Below, piece by piece: positions 14,726 to 21,680 of a stretch of DNA of 24,639 nucleotides. Position numbers and translations under genes: made by a program. The notes beneath the pieces are model-generated. The model was not told where the DNA came from, did not search any database, and saw only the letters and a program-made list of their open reading frames with translations. The stretch is from Myxococcales bacterium. GTDB lineage: Bacteria > Myxococcota > Polyangia > Polyangiales > Polyangiaceae. The stretch spans positions 30,589-55,227 of the forward strand of contig PLXW01000170.1 in assembly GCA_003151595.1 (NCBI GenBank), given 5' to 3'. Each line of letters opens with the position of its first letter. Positions within the stretch are counted from its first letter, which is position 1.

Positions 14726-16762
14726 TCAGGTTTGAGCGGGATCGGCGTCTTGTCCAGTTCCGTGATGCGAATCGTTGGCGGCGGCGGGGACGCGTTCGAC
14801 GGCAACATCGCGGTTTTCCAGCTCGCGCGAGAGCTGTTCGAGGAGGACGGCCTGGCGCGTCAGATCGGCCCGGGCGCGCGACAGCTCCTCGCCCGATTCG
14901 GCGCGAACGCGGGCCTCGTGCTCCTGGCCGAGGGCCTGGCGCAGCGCGAGGAGCTCGAGGCGATCCGCCGACGCAGTGGCCGCCGACGCAGTGGCCGCCG
15001 AAGCAGGGACCGCCGAAGCAGGGATAGCGCCGGGCTTGGCCCCCTTTCCCTTCCCCGTTGCCGACTCCGCTGCCGCACGCGCTTCCAGCGACGCGACGCG
15101 CTCCTCGAGCTCCGCGATCCGCCAGGCGCGGGCTTGGAGCTCCCCTTCCCGTCGCGCGACGTCGAGCGCGAGAGCATCGAGCTTCCCGCGCAGCGCAGCG
15201 TTCTCTGTGGTCGCGCGATCGAAGTGGGCGCGCATCTCGTCGTCGGCGCGCGAGGCGATCGTTTGATGCGCTTCCGGTCGCGACTGCACCGGCGCCGTGT
15301 CGCCGGCGCCCGCCTCCGCCCCTGCCTCTTCCAGCGCGAGGACGAGCTCGCGAACGATCGCTTCGCGTCTTCTCACTTCGTGCTCGGCCTTGGCGATCGC
15401 TTGCGCACGTTCACGCAGCACCGCCTCCAGCTGCACGAGCTCGCTGGCGTGCCCGTCGCCGATCTCGGCGATCTGCGCGTCGAGCATCGCTGCTCTCGCC
15501 TCCGCCGACTCCGCGCGCGCGGTCAGCGCGCCGAGCGCGGATAGGAGATCGGGATCCACGCTCGGCGTCGCACGAACCGCGTCGAGCTCCGTAGCCAGCG
15601 CCGCCAGCTGCGTTTCCCGTCGCGCGATCGCGCGCTCGGCCTCGATGGAGCGCTGTTGCAGGACCGCCGCCGCTTCTTCCGCCGATCGCAGCGCCTCTTC
15701 GAGGAGCACGGCGCGCTCGCGCGATTGGGCGCTCTCCGTGTTCTTCCGGATCGCCGCCAGCTCGGCCTCGACGCGCGCCCGGTTCTTCTTCTCGTCGTCG
15801 AGATCCTTCGCCAGACGCACGGCGCGGTCGCGGTGACGCGCGAGATCTTCGTCGAGGCGGCGCACGTCGTGCGTGAGTCGTTCGGCGCGCACGTAGTGAT
15901 CGCCGGCGCGGGTCTCTGCGTCCTTCAGCTTCGCGGTGCGCTCATGGAGCGCCGCTTCGAGCTCGTCGACGCGGTTGGCGCGATCGCCCTCGGCGCCGAG
16001 CCGCACGAGCGCCGCGCGCTGCTCTTCGATCTGCGTCTGCAATAGATCGGCGCGAAGGACGGCCGCCGCCAGATCGGCGTGGTCCGAAGGCAACGCGAAG
16101 CGCGTGCTCGCCGCCGACTCGGTGTCGCGCGGGAGCTGGATGATCGCGTACGGATCGAGCCGCACGTCGCGCTGGGCGACGAGCGCGATCGTGACCTCGG
16201 GCGCCTCGCTCTCTCCGGCGAGCTGCGTATCGACGCTCACCGCGGGAGCCTCGTTCGTATCGCCGAGCTCCGCGAAGGCGACGCCGGCGAACGGCACCTG
16301 GCCGATCATGCGCACGTTCGCGAACTGGAGCGCCACGAGATCGAACATCTCGTAGTAGTCGATGGCCCCCGCGTCCGCGGTGTCGGCGCGCGCCGTCCTC
16401 GCCGCGATGAGCGCCGCGCCGTCGTTGCCGACGAGCTTTCGCACGCGCACGAGGAGCGCCGCGCGATCGGCCACGCACGCGAGGTCCGGCACGATGGCCA
16501 GGTCGAACGCCCCTTGCCGCACGTCGAGGTCGCCTTCGGGGAGCTCGCGAATCACGGCCCCGCGCGCGGCGAGCTTGGCGTGAGCGCGCGCCCGCGCCAC
16601 GTCGGGATCGTAGACGTGGACGATGCGCGCCCCGACGTCGACCAGCCGCGCATCGAGCCCCAGCGACGAGTCGCCGATGACGACGACGCGATGGCGCGCA
16701 GCGAGCGGCTCCGCATAGACGACCAGGGCGTGCGCGACGTTGACGGCGGGTACTTCGGGCAT
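14726..16762 (-). CDS. Rossmann/methyltransferase-like domain fused to long coiled coil
   Basis: A 678-residue cytosolic protein. Residues about 1-180 look like a class I methyltransferase-type Rossmann fold: a beta strand, HRVVVIGDSSLGLDARL, a second strand ending in an acidic residue, IVHVYDPDVARARAHA, then FDLAIVPDLACVADR and VRKLVGNDGAALIAAR. The glycine loop lacks a clear GxGxG, so SAM binding is doubtful. From about residue 225 to the end the protein is almost all Ala/Glu/Arg/Leu helix with heptad-like spacing, that is, a long coiled coil. It is interrupted near residues 580-600 by four copies of a five-residue unit (IPASA, VPASA, ATASA, ATASA). AGAAGG precedes the ATG. The shape recalls myxobacterial polarity proteins with a small pseudo-receiver head and coiled-coil tail (AglZ, FrzS), but the head here is a different fold. 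The function is unknown. Confidence 0.83.
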   Translation of the reverse strand: MPEVPAVNVAHALVVYAEPLAARHRVVVIGDSSLGLDARLVDVGARIVHVYDPDVARARAHAKLAARGAVIRELPEGDLDVRQGAFDLAIVPDLACVADRAALLVRVRKLVGNDGAALIAARTARADTADAGAIDYYEMFDLVALQFANVRMIGQVPFAGVAFAELGDTNEAPAVSVDTQLAGESEAPEVTIALVAQRDVRLDPYAIIQLPRDTESAASTRFALPSDHADLAAAVLRADLLQTQIEEQRAALVRLGAEGDRANRVDELEAALHERTAKLKDAETRAGDHYVRAERLTHDVRRLDEDLARHRDRAVRLAKDLDDEKKNRARVEAELAAIRKNTESAQSRERAVLLEEALRSAEEAAAVLQQRSIEAERAIARRETQLAALATELDAVRATPSVDPDLLSALGALTARAESAEARAAMLDAQIAEIGDGHASELVQLEAVLRERAQAIAKAEHEVRRREAIVRELVLALEEAGAEAGAGDTAPVQSRPEAHQTIASRADDEMRAHFDRATTENAALRGKLDALALDVARREGELQARAWRIAELEERVASLEARAAAESATGKGKGAKPGAIPASAVPASAATASAATASADRLELLALRQALGQEHEARVRAESGEELSRARADLTRQAVLLEQLSRELENRDVAVERVPAAANDSHHGTGQDADPAQT
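14965..15024. repeat. Four-copy 15-bp tandem repeat within the coiled-coil gene
   Basis: Units at 14965-14979 and 14980-14994 are identical (CCGCCGACGCAGTGG). Units at 14995-15009 and 15010-15024 are identical to each other (CCGCCGAAGCAGGGA) and differ from the first pair at three positions. The 15-bp period keeps the reading frame and encodes a five-residue Ala/Ser-rich unit. The pairwise identity points to recent duplication, so copy number may vary between strains. Confidence 0.9.
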
Positions 16763-16809
16763 GGGGTGCCTTCTCTTATCGTCTTAACGACGCGATTGCA
16801 CCCCGCGGC

Positions 16810-16828
16810 GGCGAGATCCGTTCTCGCC
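16810..16828 (-). terminator. Intergenic hairpin after the FolD-like gene
   Basis: GGCGAGA (16810-16816) and TCTCGCC (16822-16828) form a perfect 7-bp stem with a 5-base loop, 21 bp past the stop of the FolD-like gene. No T run follows on either strand, so an intrinsic terminator is doubtful. It could mark an mRNA end or a processing site. The remaining gap to 16762 contains a small palindrome, CGTC-TTAAC-GACG, and a possible GATAAG -10 for the downstream coiled-coil gene. Confidence 0.25.
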
Positions 16829-16848
16829 TTCGCCCAGCCGACCAACGC

Positions 16849-17751
16849 TCAGGTGCGCGCGTTTCGATAGAGCCTCACCGCGTTCCGCAGCGCCATCGTC
16901 ACCGTCATCGGCCCCACGCGCGGCACGAACACGCGGGCCCTCTGCGGCACGTCGTCCTCGAAGTTCTTCAACGTCGAGAAGTTCAGGCACGCCGCCGATT
17001 CGCGGATCTCGTCGGCTCTCACCAGCGGGAACGCTCGGCTCGGCACGCCCGTGATCACCACGTCGGCCCGCGCCAGCGCCGACGCGCGATCGATCGCCGA
17101 CTCCTTCACGGTGTGCGCGCCGTCCTCGCGCGCGGGCTCGAACAGCTGCGCGCCGTCGACGTCGAACGACACCACCTCGGCGCCGTCGTTGGCCATCATG
17201 CTCGCCAGCGGACGCCCGACCACTTCGCTTCGATTGAAGACCACGGCGCGTATTCCCGCGAGCGGCCGGGTCTCACCGACGCGCGACACCTGCGCTTCGT
17301 CGAGGAGCTTCAGGATGGCGAGCGGCGTGCACGGGAGAATCGCTTTCTTCGTCTTCGCGTCGTCGATGAAGCGCTTGTTCGCGTAGAGGCAGCGCGCCCA
17401 GAACGAATGGAGCCCCTCCACGTCTTTGCCGGGGTCGACGAGGTCGCGCAGGTACACGTCCTGCTCGGTGCCGAAGACCGGGTAGTAGATGAAGATCCCG
17501 TGGACCCTCGGATCGGCGTTCGCGTCGATCACGGCCGCTTCGGCGTCGAGTCGCAACACCTGCCGCAGATCGAACTTCACGCCGACGTCGTCGCAGCCGC
17601 GTCGCGTGTACTCTGCATAGGTCGCCGACGGCCCGTGATCGGCGGCGAGGAACCCGACGAACGTGAGCTGCGAAGGGAGCGCGCGGATCTCGCGGCGGAT
17701 CTCGTCGCGGAAGGACGCGGACGCCAGCGCCGGGTCGACGATGCGGGGCAT
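16849..17751 (-). CDS. Methylenetetrahydrofolate dehydrogenase, Mtd1-like (FolD superfamily, probably NAD-dependent and monofunctional)
   Basis: A 300-residue FolD-superfamily enzyme of one-carbon metabolism, oxidising 5,10-methylene-THF to methenyl-THF. Motifs are GIFIYYPVFG (residues 85-94), KDVEGLH (109-115), LPCTPLAI (139-146) and the cofactor-binding VVFNRSEVVGRPLASM. VVITGVPS and a C-terminal VFVPRVGPMTVTMALRN follow. In bifunctional FolD the cyclohydrolase Lys lies four residues after a conserved Tyr; here Y45 is followed by T49. The active-site Gln of the VQLPLP motif is Tyr (Y89). From memory, yeast Mtd1, a monofunctional NAD-dependent dehydrogenase, has the same Thr and Tyr, and its LPCTPLAI and NRSE segments match closely. 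I therefore expect dehydrogenase without cyclohydrolase activity. The ATG start has no good ribosome-binding site. It lies in a minus-strand run 45 bp after the membrane protein gene. Confidence 0.88.
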   Translation of the reverse strand: MPRIVDPALASASFRDEIRREIRALPSQLTFVGFLAADHGPSATYAEYTRRGCDDVGVKFDLRQVLRLDAEAAVIDANADPRVHGIFIYYPVFGTEQDVYLRDLVDPGKDVEGLHSFWARCLYANKRFIDDAKTKKAILPCTPLAILKLLDEAQVSRVGETRPLAGIRAVVFNRSEVVGRPLASMMANDGAEVVSFDVDGAQLFEPAREDGAHTVKESAIDRASALARADVVITGVPSRAFPLVRADEIRESAACLNFSTLKNFEDDVPQRARVFVPRVGPMTVTMALRNAVRLYRNART

Positions 17752-17796
17752 CCGTTGTCGGTAGCGGAAAAGAACGGAGGGCGGAAGCCGGGAGCG

Positions 17797-19560
17797 CTAC
17801 GCCAGCGCGACGGCGGCGCGCAATCGCTCGTTCGGCGGAAGGCGGCGCTCTTCGATGCGAAGCGGCGGCTCGCCGATCGTCTTCCGGCGATCGCGCAGCT
17901 CGCTCGCCAGGCGGCGCACGAGCGCGACCGCGCCGGCGCGCGTCGACGACGACGGCGACAGACGAACGACCCGCTCTTCGGGTTTGCGACCGGTCATGGC
18001 GCGCGATCGCGGCGCGAGGGCGACGAGCCTGGCGGCGGCGGCCGAATCGTCGCGGACACGAACGAGCACTTCGGTCTCTCCGGCATAGCCGCTGGGGGTC
18101 GCGGTCCACGCCACGCCGACTTCGATCCCGACGACGCCGGGCATCGCAGCGCGCGGGAGGACCAACAGGCGGAGCTCGTCGTGCGCGCTCGTGCCCGTCG
18201 GGACGCGGGCCCAGGGGGAGACGCGAATCGTGGCGTCGCGGCGGAGGACGCGGTGGATCGCGGCGAGGCGGTGCGCGGGAGCGCGGGCGCGATCGGGCGG
18301 GAGCTGCGCGCGCGATCCGGTCGCGACGATGGCGAGGAGCGCGGCTGCGTCGATCGGAACGAGCCACGCCCACGAGGGATCGATCCGCGCGAGGAGCGCG
18401 CCTGTCGCGATCGACGCGAGCGCCGCGAGCACGAGGGTCCACTTTCCTCGGCGCGTCGCGATGTCGAGCGCGGGAGCGCGAACGTGCGAAGCGGTCCGCT
18501 CGAACGCTTCACCGGGTGAGAGCGCGAGCCACTGCCCCGGCCCGCGCGGAGCCGGCGCGACGTGCGGCGCGCGATGCGCCGCGAGCACCATGGCGACGAC
18601 GATCCCAACGGCGCCCCACGCCAGGGACCCCGCGGCTTCGCACGCGACCGCCGCTCCGAACGCAATCCCCGCGCCCCACGCGCGCGCCGTCGGTCCCCAA
18701 GGGACGAGACCGCGCGCTTCGATCTTCACGCGACGACACGCCCGCCCGAACGCACGAGACTTCGCCCCCGCGATCGCTCCGAAGGCGATGCCCGCGAGAG
18801 CGGCGACGATCCACGCGACGCCGCGATCCCTTCGCGCCGGCACGTTCACGTCGATCGCCGGAGGGCGCAGCGACGCGTCGGTCACCCGCGGAAACGCGCG
18901 AGGATCGATCCGCGCGATCCACTCGGCCGCTTCGGTCCGCGAGACGTGGGGTCGCTCCATCTCGAGCTCGTCGCGCTGCGGCGCGCGACGCAAGGTCACG
19001 AGCCTCCCGTCGTCGGCCGGCGAGCCGTCCATCGCGATCGCGCGTGGCTCGGTGGGCGCGGCGGGGACGTCGAAGATCACACGCGCGCCGTCGTACCCCT
19101 CGGGCGCGACGGGCGCGGTCCACGCCAGCTTCCACATCGCGCCGTCGAGCGTCACTTCCCTCGCGCGCACCAGATCGACCGCGTACGCCACGTGCACGAC
19201 GAACGACCGCGACTTCTCTCCACGCGCGGGCTTGGGCGCGCCGTCGATCGTGACGCGAAGCACGTCTTCGCCCTTTCGTTCGACGCGCCCCACGACGTCG
19301 ATCGTCTCGCCGTCGATCGTCATCGGCGCGCTCTCGTCGACGATCGCGTCCGGTTCCACACCTTTCAGGTCGAACCCGTGCAGCGTCATGCCGCTCACCC
19401 GATACGCGATCGCATGCTCCACGCGCGCGGCGCCCGCTTCATCGACCGTGACGCGCACGTCGTCGCCGGTGAACCGCGTCTCGGCCGCCGACGCGATCTC
19501 CGCGCGGGCGAGAAACGACCCCGACGCGATCACGACGACCGCGAATCTCCCGAGTCCCAT
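17797..19560 (-). CDS. Multi-pass membrane protein with large exported N-terminal domain
   Basis: 587 residues from ATG 19560, chosen because it begins directly with a signal peptide (MGLGRFAVVVIASGSFLARA, cleavage expected near ASAAET). The GTG start at 19608 would put 16 polar residues ahead of the signal. Residues about 25-235 are a beta-rich exported region (DDVRVTVDEAGAARVEHAI ...). Then come about four hydrophobic segments between residues 255 and 430 (WIVAALAGIAFGAIAG, WGAVGIVVAMVLAAH, TLVLAALASIATGALL, VPIDAAALLAIVATG). A cytoplasmic or exported C-terminal domain of about 150 residues follows. The order, an exported beta domain opening like DxxVTVDxxG, then helices and a soluble tail, resembles DUF2207-type membrane proteins, but I am not confident of that family. 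It lies 78 bp after the large lipoprotein gene and may be cotranscribed with it. Confidence 0.75.
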   Translation of the reverse strand: MGLGRFAVVVIASGSFLARAEIASAAETRFTGDDVRVTVDEAGAARVEHAIAYRVSGMTLHGFDLKGVEPDAIVDESAPMTIDGETIDVVGRVERKGEDVLRVTIDGAPKPARGEKSRSFVVHVAYAVDLVRAREVTLDGAMWKLAWTAPVAPEGYDGARVIFDVPAAPTEPRAIAMDGSPADDGRLVTLRRAPQRDELEMERPHVSRTEAAEWIARIDPRAFPRVTDASLRPPAIDVNVPARRDRGVAWIVAALAGIAFGAIAGAKSRAFGRACRRVKIEARGLVPWGPTARAWGAGIAFGAAVACEAAGSLAWGAVGIVVAMVLAAHRAPHVAPAPRGPGQWLALSPGEAFERTASHVRAPALDIATRRGKWTLVLAALASIATGALLARIDPSWAWLVPIDAAALLAIVATGSRAQLPPDRARAPAHRLAAIHRVLRRDATIRVSPWARVPTGTSAHDELRLLVLPRAAMPGVVGIEVGVAWTATPSGYAGETEVLVRVRDDSAAAARLVALAPRSRAMTGRKPEERVVRLSPSSSTRAGAVALVRRLASELRDRRKTIGEPPLRIEERRLPPNERLRAAVALA

Positions 19561-19638
19561 CGCACACTGTCTTACGTGCGATGCCGACCGCCGGCCAAGT
19601 TCGAGCACGCTCGAATGGGCCGCGAGGTCTTCGGCGCG

Positions 19639-21585
19639 TCAGCGATGCAGGAGCGCGAGGCGCACGAACGACTCGATGGCCCCTTTGGGCACGGTCAGCG
19701 TCGCCGCGAACGTCCCGGCGGGAGCGCTCGCGCCCGGCGGCTGCGACGTCGTCTGAAACGGAACCGGCGTCGTCCCTTTTTCCGGCGTCGAAGCCAGCGC
19801 GCCGACGGCGTCTCGCGAGAGGCGGCTCCACTTCGTCGCCAGGGTCCACGCGAACGTATCGTCTTCGGCGATCCCACGCGCCGACACGAACCCCCCCGAC
19901 GTCATTCGCGCATCCTTCATCGACGCGAGCCCCGGCCGCGACGCCATCTTCGTGCCGCCCGCGAGCACTTCCTTCGCCTTCGCGACCGCGAGATCCGCGT
20001 CGGCCGCGAACACGAGCCACGACGCCGCGCCGTCGGGCACCACGATCGCGTGGAGCACGAGCGGCTTGCCGGCCGCGGGCTTCTTCTTCTTCGCGTCCAC
20101 TGCGTGCGGCCGATACACGGCGATCTCGAGCTGCGCGGCGTCCTTCACGCCGAGCGTCTTCGGCGCCGCGGTCACCTTCATCGTCGGCGGGGGTGAGTCG
20201 GTGATCTTCGTCTTCACCCACTTCGCGACGCCGGGGCGCGACCACGCGCTGGCCCACTCCTTCTCCGTGGCGACGACCTTCGCCGCGGGCGTGTCGAGGC
20301 CGATGATCATCCACCCCGCCATCTTCTCGGCCGCGACCCGCTCCGCTTCTTCGCGCGCGGCGTCGTCGCCCGACTTGGTCGACTTGATCGCCGCCAGCGC
20401 CTTCGCAGCCGCGTCGGCGTCGATCCCCTTCGCGTAGGTCGACTTGAGCGTCACCAGATCGAGCGTGTGCGCGGCCGCGTCGCGGACCGCCTTGCGATCG
20501 GCGTCGGCCATCCCCTCTTTGCCCAGCGCGCCGCCGAGGATCCCGGCGAGGCGATCGCGCGCGTGCTCGAAGTCGGTGGCGTCGATGCCGCGATGAAAGA
20601 ACGCGGCGTCGGAGTCGGCCGGCAGCTTCCAGAACATGGGCGGCGGGACGTCGGCGCGCTCGGGATGCGCGACGGCGAGGCGCGCGAGGAGCGAGGTGGA
20701 GCTCCGGAACTGCGAGGTCAGCGTGATCGTCCCTTGCGGCTCGCCGAGCATCGCGTCGAGCGCGATCGTGTCGCAGTCGGACGTGAAATCGGCCAGATCG
20801 TCGATCGCCGCGCGGAACGCTTCGTCGAGCTCCGGCATCCCGCTTCGACGGATGCCCAGCGCCGCGCCGGCGATGAGCGGCAGCGCGCGTCGCATCGAAT
20901 CGACCAGGGGGCGCACGGGCGCGAACCGCGCTTCGACGTGCAGGTCGGACGGGAACGTGAGGCGCGGCGCGCTCCGTGCGAGCCACGGCGCGAGATCGTG
21001 AATCGCCTCTTCGGTCTCGGCGCACACGAGGCGCGTGGTCGCCGCGCCGAACGCCGGCACCAGCTCGCACACGCGCGGCGCACCTCCGTCGTCGTCTTTG
21101 CTGACGTCGTCGCCGCCGACCTTGCCGAGGCCGTCGATCTTCAGCGCCCCGTTGTCCGCCGGCACGAGCTTGTACTTTCCGAACGCAGCCTTCGCGTCGT
21201 CCATCGATCGCACCGCGGCGGAGATCGCGCCGGTCATCGAATGGCCCTTCAACGCCAGCGCGAAATCGATCGGCTGATCGAGATCGATGACGTTCCCGAT
21301 CGACTCGCCGGCGACGAGCGCCCCCGCCTCTTCGGAGCCCGGCATCGGCATCCCGGCCCAGCCGCCGATCACCTTCAAGGCCTCACTCGGCTTGTTCGCC
21401 CGCGCGAAGAGCACCAGCCCTTCCGGCTCGGCGATGGCGGCAAGATCCGGCGGCGGGCTCACGGCCACGGCAGACGCGGCAGGCTGCGCCGGCGAAACCG
21501 CAGCGGGCGGCGGGCTCCCTCCACAGGCGGCGAGCGCGACGACAGGGGCGAGTGCGACGAGGCGTGCGAAGCGTACGTGCGTCAT
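19639..21585 (-). CDS. Large exported lipoprotein of unknown function
   Basis: 648 residues from ATG 21585, which places a textbook lipoprotein signal at the N-terminus: MTHVRFARLVALAPVVALAAC with lipobox LAAC. A Pro/Ala/Ser-rich tether (SPPPAAVSPAQPAASAVAV) follows. The remainder alternates beta and helical segments without membrane helices. Repeating themes such as EGLVLFARANKPSEALKVIGG and SWLVFAADADLAVAKAKEVL suggest two related halves that measure or bind something, but I recognise no family. The upstream in-frame start at 21618 adds 11 residues and is less likely. The gene diverges from the Rep helicase gene across a 95-bp gap with no clear promoter, and it heads the minus-strand run to the coiled-coil gene. 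It may work with the adjacent membrane protein at the cell envelope (inference from adjacency only). Confidence 0.82.
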   Translation of the reverse strand: MTHVRFARLVALAPVVALAACGGSPPPAAVSPAQPAASAVAVSPPPDLAAIAEPEGLVLFARANKPSEALKVIGGWAGMPMPGSEEAGALVAGESIGNVIDLDQPIDFALALKGHSMTGAISAAVRSMDDAKAAFGKYKLVPADNGALKIDGLGKVGGDDVSKDDDGGAPRVCELVPAFGAATTRLVCAETEEAIHDLAPWLARSAPRLTFPSDLHVEARFAPVRPLVDSMRRALPLIAGAALGIRRSGMPELDEAFRAAIDDLADFTSDCDTIALDAMLGEPQGTITLTSQFRSSTSLLARLAVAHPERADVPPPMFWKLPADSDAAFFHRGIDATDFEHARDRLAGILGGALGKEGMADADRKAVRDAAAHTLDLVTLKSTYAKGIDADAAAKALAAIKSTKSGDDAAREEAERVAAEKMAGWMIIGLDTPAAKVVATEKEWASAWSRPGVAKWVKTKITDSPPPTMKVTAAPKTLGVKDAAQLEIAVYRPHAVDAKKKKPAAGKPLVLHAIVVPDGAASWLVFAADADLAVAKAKEVLAGGTKMASRPGLASMKDARMTSGGFVSARGIAEDDTFAWTLATKWSRLSRDAVGALASTPEKGTTPVPFQTTSQPPGASAPAGTFAATLTVPKGAIESFVRLALLHR

Positions 21586-21680
21586 GTGCGCGCGAGCATA
21601 GTCGAGCGGCGATCGCAAGCTAGTGCCCCGCGCATCGCCATGCTTCAGAGTGTCCTTCTCGTCCGCTCGCCCGCAGCACC

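Noticed and set aside
14965..15024. A CRISPR-like array at the tandem repeat
   Set aside because: Repeats are 15 bp, contiguous without spacers and in frame within a coding sequence.
12141..16762. The coiled-coil protein as a FliH/FliJ-type partner of the FliI-type ATPase
   Set aside because: It is far too long, has a Rossmann head and is separated from the ATPase gene by dnaJ, and no flagellar-specific motif is visible.
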